From Burkholderia latens (GTDB lineage: Bacteria > Pseudomonadota > Gammaproteobacteria > Burkholderiales > Burkholderiaceae), in NCBI RefSeq assembly GCF_001718795.1, contig NZ_CP013437.1:124001-188000 (forward strand): a stretch of 64,000 nt of DNA, given 5' to 3'. Of the stretch, positions 18,187 to 27,271 are shown piece after piece (position 1 is the first letter of the stretch; each line of letters starts with the position of its first letter). The notes under the pieces are model-generated. The model made no database searches, was not told the DNA's origin, and worked only from the letters and a program-made list of their open reading frames with translations. The position numbers and the translations under genes were made by a program.

Positions 18187-18235
18187 GGCTCGCCGGAACC
18201 GCACGACGCGACTTTCGGGTCGTGCGGCGCGAGCC
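18187..18235. terminator. Nested hairpin, probable bidirectional terminator
   Basis: An outer stem (GGCTCGC at 18187-18193 with GCGAGCC at 18229-18235) encloses an inner 9-bp stem (CCGCACGAC at 18199-18207 with GTCGTGCGG at 18219-18227). It fills the 60-bp gap between two convergent genes, where a shared terminator is expected. No long T-run follows on either strand. Confidence 0.6.
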
Positions 18236-18241
18236 GGCGCG

Positions 18242-20020
18242 TCAGCCGATATCGACGTCGTCGCGGCCGTCGCCCTGCAACGCGAGCGCCGCGTTCACGA
18301 GCCCGACGTGTGCGAGCGTGAACGGAAAATTCCCGCACATGCGCCGCGCATGCAGGTCGTACTCCTCCGCCAGCAGCCCGACGTCGTTGCGCAGCCGCAG
18401 CAGCCGCTCGAACTGCGCATGCGCATCGTCGTCGCGGCCCTGCATCCGGTAAACCTGCGTGAGCCAGAAACCGGCCGCGACGAACGCGCCCTCGTCGCCC
18501 TCGCAGCCGTCCGCGAAATGTTGCGGCCGATAGCGGAACGGCAGGCCGTCCTCCATCAGCTCCCGCTCGATCGCGGCAACCGTCGCAACGACGCGCGGGT
18601 CGGACGCATCGAGCATCCCCGTCAGCGGAATCAGCAACAGGCTCACGTCGAGCCCGTCGCCGTCGTAGCGGTCGACGAAGCGGCCGAGCTTCGCGTGGTA
18701 GCCGCGCGCCAGCACGTCGGCGCGCACCGCGTCGGCCCAGCGCCGCCACACGTCGAGCGGCGCATGATGGCCGAACGTCTGCGCGGAGCGATATGCGCTT
18801 TCGACGGCGGTCCACACCATCACCTTCGACGACGTAAACCGGTGCCGGCCGCTGCGCACTTCCCAGATGCCTTCGTCCGGCTCGCGCCAGATCGTCGCGA
18901 GATGTTCGAGCAGGCGCCGTTCGAGCATCCACGCGTCGTCGTCGGGCGGCAGGCCGTGCCGGCGCGCCTGGTACAGCGCGCCGAGCACCTCGCCGTACAC
19001 GTCGAGCTGCAACTGGTTGGCCGCCGCGTTGCCGAAGCGCACCGGCCGCGCGCCTTCGTATCCGGCGAGGTGCTCGGCGCGCCACTCCGCCGCGCGGCGG
19101 CCGCCGTCGGCCGCGTACAGCACCTGCAGCTGCGACGGATGATCGGCGATCGCGCGCACCAGCCAGTCGCGCCACTTCGCGGCCTCGTCGCGGTAGCCGC
19201 AGCGCACCAGCGCGCGCAGCGTGAAGCTCGCGTCGCGCAACCAGCAGAACCGGTAATCCCAGTTGCGCTCGCCGCCGAAGCGCTCGGGCAGCGAACTGGT
19301 GGGCGCGGCGACGATCCCGCCGGTGCGCACGCTCGACAACAGCCTGACCGTGATCAACGCGCGCTCGATCGCGTCGCGATACGGGCCTCGGGCGGCGTTG
19401 CAATCGGACCAGACGCGCCAGAACGCGTGCGTGTCGCGCAGCGACGCATGCGGATCGGGCACGGCCGGCGGCTGGTCGAACGAGCGCGCGTAGCTGATGC
19501 AGAAATCGACGCGTGCGCCCGCCGCGACCTGGTGCGTGCCGACGAGCCGGTCGCTCCGCACGTCGAGCTTCGCGTCGGTGTCGAGCCACATCGCGTCGCC
19601 GCCCGTCATCATCCGCCAACGACGGCCCAAGCGGCGGCACCACGGCAACGCGCTGCCGTAGTCGAAGCGCACGCCGAGATCGACGTCGATGTCGACCGTC
19701 CCGCGCTCGCCGCTCACGCTGCGGATCAGGCACGGATCGGGCGCGTTCCAGCTCATCCAGTCAGTGACCACGATGCACCCGGACGCGGTTTCGAAGCGCG
19801 TTTCGAGCACCGCGGTGCCGGGCAGATAGCGGCGCGTCGCCCGCGCGGCCGGCTCGTGCGGCGCGATGCGAAAACAACCGTTGTCCGGCGTGCCGACAAG
19901 CGCGGCGAAGCATGGCGGCGAATCGAAGTCCGGCCAGCACAGCCAGTCGATGCTGCCGTCGAGCGCGACAAGCGCGGCGCTGCGGCCGTCGCCGATCAGC
20001 GCGTGGTCCTCGATGCGCAT
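18242..20020 (-). CDS. Glycoside hydrolase family 15 protein (glucoamylase/trehalase-like)
   Basis: This 592-aa protein begins MRIEDHALIGDGRSAAL, with the family signature GSIDWLCWPDFDSP near residue 23. The (alpha/alpha)6 barrel carries NWDYRFCWLRDASFTL at about 265. The two putative catalytic glutamates lie in EGIWEVRSG (about 395) and LLAEEYD (about 560). Family members hydrolyse alpha-glucosidic bonds in maltodextrins or trehalose; bacterial proteins of this type are frequently trehalases or glucodextranases, and the substrate here is open. A GTG at 20027-20029 overlaps the upstream SDR stop and is an alternative start three codons earlier, implying translational coupling with the SDR gene. 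Confidence 0.88.
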   Translation of the reverse strand: MRIEDHALIGDGRSAALVALDGSIDWLCWPDFDSPPCFAALVGTPDNGCFRIAPHEPAARATRRYLPGTAVLETRFETASGCIVVTDWMSWNAPDPCLIRSVSGERGTVDIDVDLGVRFDYGSALPWCRRLGRRWRMMTGGDAMWLDTDAKLDVRSDRLVGTHQVAAGARVDFCISYARSFDQPPAVPDPHASLRDTHAFWRVWSDCNAARGPYRDAIERALITVRLLSSVRTGGIVAAPTSSLPERFGGERNWDYRFCWLRDASFTLRALVRCGYRDEAAKWRDWLVRAIADHPSQLQVLYAADGGRRAAEWRAEHLAGYEGARPVRFGNAAANQLQLDVYGEVLGALYQARRHGLPPDDDAWMLERRLLEHLATIWREPDEGIWEVRSGRHRFTSSKVMVWTAVESAYRSAQTFGHHAPLDVWRRWADAVRADVLARGYHAKLGRFVDRYDGDGLDVSLLLIPLTGMLDASDPRVVATVAAIERELMEDGLPFRYRPQHFADGCEGDEGAFVAAGFWLTQVYRMQGRDDDAHAQFERLLRLRNDVGLLAEEYDLHARRMCGNFPFTLAHVGLVNAALALQGDGRDDVDIG

Positions 20021-20025
20021 CGCGC

Positions 20026-21009
20026 TCACCGGTCGATCTTGCGCGCGGCGACCCACGCGGCGGCGAGCATCGCGGCAATCGCGCCATACGCGAGCGCGCG
20101 GGTTGTGCCGAGCCCGGCGTCCGCGCCGGTGCGGCGTGCTTCGGCCCCGAACGCGCCGCGCGTCGCATGACGGCCCGGCACCGTACGCCACAGGTTCGAC
20201 TCGCGCGGGCCGGCGAGCGTCTTGCGTTGCTGGCCGCGCACGGCCGTATATGCGAGATAGCGGTCGAAACAGGCGGGCGCGAGCGCATTCGCGACGATCG
20301 CGGCCAGCGACGACCAGCCCACCCAGCGCTCGCGGCCCGGATGCCGTGCGGCGTCGACGATCGCGTCGGCCGCGACTTCCGGCGCGTAGACGGGTGCGAC
20401 CGGGCGCGGTTCGTGCGGCAACTTCGATTCGGCCCAGTCGAACTGCGGCGTATCGATCGCGGGCAACTGCACCATCGTCACGCGCACGCGGCTGCGCGCA
20501 TGCAGAAGCTCGCAACGGAGCGCGTCGGTGAAGCCGCGGATCGCGTGCTTTGCGCCGCAGTACGGCGCCTGCAGCGGAATCGACCGGTATGCGAGTGCGG
20601 AGCCGACCTGCACGATCGTGCCGCGATTGCGCGCGACCATCCGAGCGAGCGCGGCGCGCGTGCCGTTGACGCAGCCCAGATAGGTAACGTCGGTCACGCG
20701 CGCATAGTCTTCCGGGGAGATCTCGTCGAACGGCGCGAACACCGTCACCATCGCATTGTTGACCCACACGTCGAGCGGGCCGAGTTCGCGCTCGATACGT
20801 TCGGCTGCCGCATCGAGCGCCGCCGCGTCGCTGACGTCCACGGCGACGGGCAGCGCGTCGACGCCATAGGCGCGCACTTCGCTCGCGGCGTCCTCCAGCG
20901 CCCCCGAATCGCGTGCAAGCAGCGCGACGTTGACACCAAGGCGCGCGAACGCATGGGCAGTCGCGCGGCCGACGCCGGCGCTCGCGCCGGTAATCGCGAC
21001 GGTCTTCAC
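20026..21009 (-). CDS. Short-chain dehydrogenase/reductase with C-terminal membrane segment
   Basis: This 327-aa oxidoreductase starts at GTG 21007-21009, chosen because GGAGGAA lies about 6 nt upstream and the protein then opens with VAITGASAGVGRATA, the Rossmann TGxxxGxG motif. NNA is present near residue 85, with catalytic Ser in VGSAL and Tyr-Lys in YCGAK (about 153-157). Beyond the SDR core an extra 70 residues include a conserved HPGRERWVGW segment and end in a hydrophobic helix (ALAYGAIAAMLAAAWVAA) followed by basic residues, a likely membrane tether. It is coupled to the GH15 gene by a GTGA overlap. Substrate unknown. Confidence 0.87.
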   Translation of the reverse strand: MKTVAITGASAGVGRATAHAFARLGVNVALLARDSGALEDAASEVRAYGVDALPVAVDVSDAAALDAAAERIERELGPLDVWVNNAMVTVFAPFDEISPEDYARVTDVTYLGCVNGTRAALARMVARNRGTIVQVGSALAYRSIPLQAPYCGAKHAIRGFTDALRCELLHARSRVRVTMVQLPAIDTPQFDWAESKLPHEPRPVAPVYAPEVAADAIVDAARHPGRERWVGWSSLAAIVANALAPACFDRYLAYTAVRGQQRKTLAGPRESNLWRTVPGRHATRGAFGAEARRTGADAGLGTTRALAYGAIAAMLAAAWVAARKIDR

Positions 21010-21293
21010 GGTCGATTCCTCCGGATTTTCGGTCAAGGCCGGCGCGCCGCCGAGGCGGCCACGGATCTGCGCGCCGGAACGCGATCGACCCGAGCAAGCG
21101 ACGTACCGCACAGCAGGACGGACAAGCGATCCACCCGTTCGGCCCAACCGCCCCCCGGATTTACAAGCGCGCTGTAACGCGCCGCGCCGCGTCTTCAGTG
21201 GCGGCGCCCGTCGCGTTCGTGCCGCGCACGCACGAAATTTGCTGCGCGACGAACGGTTTGTAGTCATGTCGTCGAATCCGGCAAGGAGTCGTA

Positions 21294-22355
21294 TTGCGCG
21301 CCCCGCCGTTCCTGAAAGCACATCGTATGGTTTGCAGCGCCGTCGCCGCGTGCACCGTCGCGCCGGCGCTCGCGCACGCCGCGTCAGTGTCCGTGTCCGA
21401 TCCGTCGAGCGCCCCGGCCGGCCCGTTGCCGCTCGCATACGTCGCGCATGCGGCGGGCCCCGCTGCGCGGCCGGTGTTCGTGCTGGGCTGGGCGCTGCTT
21501 GCGCTATGCACGTTCGTGTGCGTCGCGATCGCGGTGCTGCTGCTGATCGCGCTGTTTCGCCGCCGCGCGCAGCCGGGCGGCGGCCACGGCAGCGGGCTGA
21601 CGATCGTGACGGTCGGAACCGCGATCTCGATCGTGCTGCTGTTCGGCGCGCTGGTGTACATGCTGCGCGTACTCGGCGCGGTCGCGTCTCCGCCGCGCGC
21701 GCCCGCGCTGACGATCGTCGTGACCGCACACGACTGGTGGTGGTCGGTCCGCTATCCGGACGACGCAGGCGGCGCCGCGTTCGTCACCGCGAACGAGATT
21801 CATGTTCCCGTCGGCGAGCCGGTCGCGATCGACCTGAAGAGCGCCGACGTGATCCACGCATTCTGGGTGCCGCAACTGGCCGGCAAGACGCAGACGATCC
21901 CCGGCCAGACCAACCATCAGTGGCTGCAGGCCGATCGCGCCGGCGTCTATCGCGGGCAATGCTCGCAATACTGCGGCGCGCAGCATGCGCACATGGCGTT
22001 CGAAGTGGTGGCCGAGTCGCCCGATGCGTTTCGCGCGTGGCTCGCCGCCCAGCGGCAACCGCCGCCGGCTCCGGCAGCCGGCGCCGAACGGCGCGGCCAG
22101 CGCGTATTCGCCGCGCGCTGCGCGGGCTGCCACACGGTGCGCGGCACCGACGCGGCGGGCGACGCCGGCCCGGACCTGACGCATCTCGGCTCGCGCCGGC
22201 TGCTCGCCGCCGGCACGCTCGACAACACGCCCGACAACCTGCGGCGCTGGATCGCACAGGCGCAGCAGATCAAGCCGCGGACGCTGATGCCGTCGTTCGC
22301 GCTCGCGCCGCGCGACGCCGACGATCTCGCCGCGTATCTCGCCACGCTGCACTGA
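21294..22355 (+). CDS. coxB: Cytochrome c oxidase subunit II with fused cytochrome c domain (oxidase 2)
   Basis: This 353-aa caa3-type subunit II has a signal or leader, two membrane helices (about residues 62-85 and 103-128), a CuA domain (VIHAFWVP and CSQYCGAQHAHM) and a C-terminal heme domain with CAGCH. The Glu that usually separates the two CuA cysteines is Gln here. The start is TTG 21294, preferred because AAGGAG sits 5 nt upstream; the alternative is ATG 21327, which has no clear ribosome binding site. It opens the second oxidase operon, divergent from the SDR gene with 284 bp between. It resembles the subunit II of oxidase 1 throughout but is clearly a separate, diverged copy. Confidence 0.92.
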   Translation: MRAPPFLKAHRMVCSAVAACTVAPALAHAASVSVSDPSSAPAGPLPLAYVAHAAGPAARPVFVLGWALLALCTFVCVAIAVLLLIALFRRRAQPGGGHGSGLTIVTVGTAISIVLLFGALVYMLRVLGAVASPPRAPALTIVVTAHDWWWSVRYPDDAGGAAFVTANEIHVPVGEPVAIDLKSADVIHAFWVPQLAGKTQTIPGQTNHQWLQADRAGVYRGQCSQYCGAQHAHMAFEVVAESPDAFRAWLAAQRQPPPAPAAGAERRGQRVFAARCAGCHTVRGTDAAGDAGPDLTHLGSRRLLAAGTLDNTPDNLRRWIAQAQQIKPRTLMPSFALAPRDADDLAAYLATLH

Positions 22356-22368
22356 ACGGAGGATGACG

Positions 22369-25008
22369 ATGGCCGTTGCGCACGACACGCCCACGCCGCT
22401 CAGCCGCGTGCCGGAGCTCGGCGAAGCGCCGCCGGGCTCCGCGCACGAGCGCGAACTCGCCGCGCTGTGGGAATCGGAGCCCGGCTGGCGCGGCTGGCTC
22501 GGCACGGTCGACCACAAGCGCATCGGGCTGCGCTACATCGTCACCGCGTTCGCATTCCTGCTGCTCGGCGGCGTCGAGGCGCTGGTGATGCGCGTCCAGC
22601 TCGCGCGGCCCAATGCGACCGTGCTCACGCCCGCGCAATACGACTCGCTGTTTACGATGCACGGCGTCACGATGATTTTCCTGTACGCGCTGCCGGTGCT
22701 GTCGGGTTTCGCGAACTACCTGTGGCCACTGATGCTGGGCTCGCGCGACATGGCGTTCCCGCGCCTGAACGCATTTTCGTACTGGGCGTTCCTGTTCGCC
22801 GGGCTGTTCCTGTACGCGAGCTTTCCGCTCGGCGCGGTGCCCGACGGCGGGTGGTTCAATTACGTGCCGCTCACGTCACTCGACTACAGTGCCGGCGCGA
22901 ACATCGACATCTACGCGCTCGGGATGATCCTGCTCGGCATCTCGACGACCGGCGGCGCCGCGAACTTCGTCGTCACGCTGCTGCGGATGCGCGCGCACGG
23001 AATGTCGATCGACCGGCTGCCGATTATCGTGTGGGGCACGCTGACTGCGTCCGTGGCGAACCTCCTCGCCGTCCCGGCGGTCAGTCTCGCCTTTTTCCTG
23101 CTGTGGCTCGACCGCAATGCCGGCACGCACTTCTTCGACGTCGCGAACGGCGGGCGGCCGCTGCTGTGGCAGCACCTGTTCTGGATGTTCGCGCATCCGT
23201 GGGTCTACGTGGTCGTGCTGCCGGCGATGGGGATCGTGTCCGACGCGCTGCCGACCTTCTGCCGGCGGCCGCTCGTCGCGTACGAGGCGGTCGCGGTGTC
23301 GACGGTCGCGACGATGCTGATCGGCTTCGAGGTGTGGGTTCACCACATGTTCGCAACCGGCATCGCGCCGCTCGCGCTCGCGTTCTTCGGCGCGGCGAGC
23401 ATGCTGATCTCGATCCCGAGCGCGGTCGCTGTGTTCGCATGGATTGCGACGATCTGGACCGGGCGCCCGGTGTTCCGCACGCCGTTCCTGTATTTCGCGG
23501 GCTTCGTGCTGATGTTCGTGATCGGCGGCGTGTCCGGCGTGATGACCGCCGCGGTGCCGCTCGACTGGCAGCTGACCGATACGTACTTCGTCGTCGCACA
23601 CCTGCATTACGTGCTGCTCGGCATCAACGTGTTTCCGGTGCTCGGCGGCATCACGTACTGGTTCCCGAAGTTCACCGGACGAATGATGAACGAGCGGTTA
23701 GGCAAGCTGACGTTCTGGGTCGTGCTCGCGGGCTTCAACGTCGGCTTCTTTCCGATGCACATCTCCGGGCTGCTCGGCATGCCGCGCCGCATCTATACGT
23801 ATCCTGCCGGGATGGGCTGGGACACGTCGAACCTGCTAACCACCGTCGGCTCGTTCGTTTTCGGCATCGGCATCGTGATGTTCGTCGTCAACGCGCTCGT
23901 CAGCGCGCGGCGCGGCGCGCGCGTCGGCGCGAATCCGTGGGGCGCGCCCGGCCTCGAATGGTCGGTCGCGTCGCCCGCGCCCGCATACAACTTCGCGGTG
24001 CTGCCGCTCGTCGCGTCGCGGCATCCGCTGTGGGAAACCCACGACGATCCGCAACGCACGAGGCTGCGGGCCGGCTACCGGCTTGCCGACGGCCGCGAAG
24101 CGCTCGCGGTCACGCCGCTCGCCGCGAAGCCGAGCGCAATCCTGAAGATGCCGGACGACACCTGCGTGCCCTTCGTGCTCGCGCTCGCCGCCACCGCCTT
24201 GTTCGCGGCGATGCTCGTGCGTTCGCCGTCGCTCGTCTGCGCGGCCACGGCCGGCTGCGCGATCGCGACCACCGTGTGGCTGTGGCCGCGCCACACGCTC
24301 GGGCAGCGTGCGCGGCCGGCCGGTCGCGAGGACACGCAGGCGCCGTCGGCCCGGGCCTTCCCGCATCCGGACGAAGCGCCATCGCCCGCGCTGCCGGCAG
24401 CCGCGCCGGCGGCGTGCATCGAACCGCTGCCGGTCGGCAGTTGCGGCGAGCGCGCGGGCGGCTGGTGGGGCGTGCTGACGCTGATCGTCACCGAGGCGGG
24501 ACTGTTCGGCTATCTGCTGTTCTGCTACTTCTACCTGCAGTCGCAATCGGCCGCACCTTGGCCGCCGGAAGGCATGCCGAAGATCGGCCTCGCCGCGGGC
24601 AACACGGCCGTGCTGCTGTCGAGCAGCGTGTTCGTGTGGCTCGCCGAGCGCGCGGTGCGCGCCGGCAAGCGGCCGCATGCGGTGGGCGCGCTCGCCGTCG
24701 CGCTGGTGCTCGGCATCGCGTTCACGCTCGTGCAGTTGCACGAATGGCGCGACCATCCGTACGGGCCGACCGCGCACCTTTACGGCAGCCTGTACTTCAC
24801 GATCACCGGCTTTCACCTTGCGCACGTGGCGGCCGGCCTCGTGATCCTTGCGCTGCTCGCGGGCTGGACCGCCGCCGGCTTCTTCGGTCGCGAACGGCGC
24901 GTCGCGCTCACCGTCGGCGGGCTCTACTGGCACTTCGTCGATCTCGTGTGGCTGTTCATCTTCACCGCGCTGTACGTGTCGCCGTACTGGCTCAGGAGCG
25001 CGCGATGA
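22369..25008 (+). CDS. Fused cytochrome c oxidase subunits I and III (oxidase 2), HPWVY variant
   Basis: This 879-aa fusion starts at ATG 22369, six bases after GGAGG (the ATG at 22363 abuts it). Residues up to about 610 are subunit I: FTMHGVTM for the low-spin heme, VHHMF for CuB, HLHYVL for the heme pair and MPRR. After a Pro/Ala-rich linker of about 80 residues, a subunit III domain follows (GGWWGVLTLIVTEAGLFGYL to YWHFVDLVWLFIFTALY). Proton channels are unusual. The D-channel entry Asp is kept (GSRDMAFPRLN), but the Glu of HPEVY is Trp (HPWVY) and the K-channel Lys is Ala (PSAVAVF). The cross-linked Tyr is retained, so oxygen reduction is plausible. A Glu appears instead two residues after the Gly-Phe before the CuB histidines (GFEVWVHH). 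Confidence 0.92.
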   Translation: MAVAHDTPTPLSRVPELGEAPPGSAHERELAALWESEPGWRGWLGTVDHKRIGLRYIVTAFAFLLLGGVEALVMRVQLARPNATVLTPAQYDSLFTMHGVTMIFLYALPVLSGFANYLWPLMLGSRDMAFPRLNAFSYWAFLFAGLFLYASFPLGAVPDGGWFNYVPLTSLDYSAGANIDIYALGMILLGISTTGGAANFVVTLLRMRAHGMSIDRLPIIVWGTLTASVANLLAVPAVSLAFFLLWLDRNAGTHFFDVANGGRPLLWQHLFWMFAHPWVYVVVLPAMGIVSDALPTFCRRPLVAYEAVAVSTVATMLIGFEVWVHHMFATGIAPLALAFFGAASMLISIPSAVAVFAWIATIWTGRPVFRTPFLYFAGFVLMFVIGGVSGVMTAAVPLDWQLTDTYFVVAHLHYVLLGINVFPVLGGITYWFPKFTGRMMNERLGKLTFWVVLAGFNVGFFPMHISGLLGMPRRIYTYPAGMGWDTSNLLTTVGSFVFGIGIVMFVVNALVSARRGARVGANPWGAPGLEWSVASPAPAYNFAVLPLVASRHPLWETHDDPQRTRLRAGYRLADGREALAVTPLAAKPSAILKMPDDTCVPFVLALAATALFAAMLVRSPSLVCAATAGCAIATTVWLWPRHTLGQRARPAGREDTQAPSARAFPHPDEAPSPALPAAAPAACIEPLPVGSCGERAGGWWGVLTLIVTEAGLFGYLLFCYFYLQSQSAAPWPPEGMPKIGLAAGNTAVLLSSSVFVWLAERAVRAGKRPHAVGALAVALVLGIAFTLVQLHEWRDHPYGPTAHLYGSLYFTITGFHLAHVAAGLVILALLAGWTAAGFFGRERRVALTVGGLYWHFVDLVWLFIFTALYVSPYWLRSAR

Positions 25009-25406
25009 ACGGCACACGACACGCGTGGACTCCGTTGCTCGCGATCGCGGCCGGACTGATCGGCGCACCCGCGCTGTGGTTCGCGCAGATGCTCGCGTCG
25101 GAGACGCTCGCGTCGACCGCGTGCTATCCGCTCGGCGTCGCGCAGGCCGTGCCGCGCTGGTCGCACGTCGGCGTGTGGCTGGCGCTGATCGCCGCGGGCA
25201 CGTTCGCGCTGGCGGCCGCGTTCGCCGCATGGCTCGCGCGCACGTGGCAAAGCGCGCATGATGCGAACACGCAGGCCTCGACGCGCGACGACAGCACGCG
25301 ATTCCTCGCCCGCTGCGGGATGCTAGCCGCGGCGGGCTTCGTCATCGGCCTCGCATTCACGGGGATCGTCACCGCTTTCGTGGGGCCTTGCAGTCCATGG
25401 CGATGA
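25005..25406 (+). CDS. Small membrane protein of oxidase operon 2, function unknown
   Basis: This 133-aa protein has three hydrophobic segments (about residues 9-30, 54-78 and 103-124). Conserved-looking features are GAPALWFAQMLASETLAS and a C-terminal GIVTAFVGPC. ATG 25005 overlaps the stop of the fused subunit I-III, and its own end overlaps the next gene by 10 bp, so it is fixed in the oxidase operon. It takes the same position as the 110-aa protein of operon 1. I do not recognise a family name. Confidence 0.7.
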   Translation: MNGTRHAWTPLLAIAAGLIGAPALWFAQMLASETLASTACYPLGVAQAVPRWSHVGVWLALIAAGTFALAAAFAAWLARTWQSAHDANTQASTRDDSTRFLARCGMLAAAGFVIGLAFTGIVTAFVGPCSPWR

Positions 25407-26959
25407 CCGGATCCGGTACGCGCCCGAGCACGCGTCGCGGCGCGGGCATTGCGCTCGCGCTCGCGCTGTGCGCCGCACTTGCCGCATGCGACGCGCACGA
25501 CGACGATCGCGCGACGTCTGCCGGCGATACGGCCGACGCCGCGTCGCAGGCGGAAGCGCCCGAGCCCGCATCGGGCTGGCGCTTCGTGCGGATTCGCGCG
25601 TCGGCAGCCGATACCGGTGGGTCGATGTCGGCACGCGTCAACGGCGATTCGCGGCTGGCCGCATCGCCTGCCGCGACGGCTGCGACGGCCGCGCCGCCCG
25701 ATGCGTCGTCCGCCGCGGCCGCGCGGCGTCCGGTCGTGGCCGCTGCCGCCGCGAGCGCGGACGCCGCGGCGATCGCGCGCGGCCGCTACCTGGCGCTCGC
25801 CGGCGACTGCTCGGCGTGTCACGACGCGGCCGATCACACGCCGTACGCGGGCGGCCAGCCGGTGAATTCGCCGTTCGGGCCGATCTATGCGCCGAACATC
25901 ACGCCGGACCGCACGCACGGGATCGGCAACTACACGCTGCGCGAATTCGACGATGCCGTGCGGCGCGGCGTGCGCGCGGACGGCAGCCGCCTGTATCCGG
26001 CGATGCCGTATCCGTCGTTCGCGCGCATGACCGACGACGACGTGCGCGCGCTCTATGCTTACTTCATGCGCGGCGTCGCGCCGTCCGCGAACGCGGCCAG
26101 GCTCACGCAGTTGCCGTTTCCGTTCAACCAGCGCTGGGCGCTCGGGTTGTGGAGTCTCGCGTTCGCGAACCGCGACCGTTTCGTGCCGCAGCCGTCGCGA
26201 TCGTCGGAATGGAATCGCGGCGCGTATCTCGTGCAGGGGCTCGGTCACTGCGGCGCGTGCCACACGCCGCGCGGGCCGGCGTACAACGAGCGCGGCTACG
26301 ACGAGCACAGCGCGGCATTCCTGACCGGCGGCGTCAACGATCACTGGTTCGCGCCGAACCTGACCGGCGCGGACCAGGACGGCCTCGGCCGCTGGAGCGT
26401 CGACGACGTCGCCGCGTTCCTGCGCAGCGGCCATGCGGTGCGCGGCTACGTGTTCGGCGCGATGGGGCCGGTCGTCGGCGAGAGCACGGCATTGCTGACC
26501 GATGCCGACCGCCACGCGATTGCCGTGTACCTCAAATCGTTGCCCGCGCAACCGACTGCCGCGACCAATCCGCTCGGCATCGGGGTGGCGCGGCTGACGC
26601 CCGCCGGGCCGCGCCCGGAAGGCGGCCAGCAGGCGCCGGGGGCCGGCGTGTATGCGGGGTTTTGCGCGCGATGCCATGGCGCGGACGGCACCGGCGTGCG
26701 CGATCACGGGCCGCCGCTGGTCGGCAATTCGGTCGTGCTCGCCGCGGATCCGACGAGCGTGATCCGGATCGTGGTGGAAGGCGCGCGGCCGGCGCCGGGT
26801 TCGGACGGGCCGGTGCGGCGGATGCCCGCGATGCGCGGCGCGCTGACGAGCAGCGAGATCGCGGCGGTCGTCAGCTATGTGCGCGGCGCATGGAGCAATC
26901 GCGCCGCGCCGGTGTCGGAACAGGATGTAAGGCGGTTGCGGACGGAGATTCATCGATAG
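25397..26959 (+). CDS. Tri-heme cytochrome c lipoprotein
   Basis: This 520-aa cytochrome is related to the tri-heme protein of operon 1, with CSACH at about residue 138, CGACH at about 286 and CARCH at about 420, and the same RLYPAMPYPS and NDHWFAPNLTG blocks. Here the N-terminus is a lipoprotein signal ending in AALAAC (lipidated Cys31), followed by about 95 residues of Ala/Asp-rich linker before the first heme domain. The cytochrome would be tethered to a membrane on a flexible arm. It is the last gene of oxidase operon 2, starting at ATG 25397 inside the preceding gene. Delivering electrons to oxidase 2 is inferred from position and family. Confidence 0.87.
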   Translation: MAMTGSGTRPSTRRGAGIALALALCAALAACDAHDDDRATSAGDTADAASQAEAPEPASGWRFVRIRASAADTGGSMSARVNGDSRLAASPAATAATAAPPDASSAAAARRPVVAAAAASADAAAIARGRYLALAGDCSACHDAADHTPYAGGQPVNSPFGPIYAPNITPDRTHGIGNYTLREFDDAVRRGVRADGSRLYPAMPYPSFARMTDDDVRALYAYFMRGVAPSANAARLTQLPFPFNQRWALGLWSLAFANRDRFVPQPSRSSEWNRGAYLVQGLGHCGACHTPRGPAYNERGYDEHSAAFLTGGVNDHWFAPNLTGADQDGLGRWSVDDVAAFLRSGHAVRGYVFGAMGPVVGESTALLTDADRHAIAVYLKSLPAQPTAATNPLGIGVARLTPAGPRPEGGQQAPGAGVYAGFCARCHGADGTGVRDHGPPLVGNSVVLAADPTSVIRIVVEGARPAPGSDGPVRRMPAMRGALTSSEIAAVVSYVRGAWSNRAAPVSEQDVRRLRTEIHR

Positions 26960-27271
26960 CGGCGTAGCCGGTGCACTGCCGGACCGGCTGCGTGTACGCT
27001 GCGCCCCGTCGGTGGAATGCATGCCTGGTGCCGTCCGCGGCATTCCCGAATCAGTGATAGCGTCGCGACTCGACCGGATTCGACGAGCCGAACGACCGGG
27101 AGGCGTGGGTACCGGCGCGCGAGCGCGACATCGGGACCCGGAGGGTGCGCGGACGACGAACGTCTGCACCGCAGCTCATGTTTGGCCCCGCGCCACACCC
27201 GACGAAATCGGCGCCGCATCTCTCCATGTGGCTTTTCACCGCTTGCGCGCCGACGCCGATCCGCGCACCCG
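26960..27271. other. Convergent intergenic region with one hairpin
   Basis: This 312-bp stretch lies between the convergent oxidase 2 operon and the efflux outer-membrane gene. A 7-bp inverted repeat (AGCCGGT at 26966-26972, ACCGGCT at 26983-26989) seven bases past the cytochrome stop may act as its terminator. The rest shows no gene, repeat or clear promoter. Confidence 0.45.
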
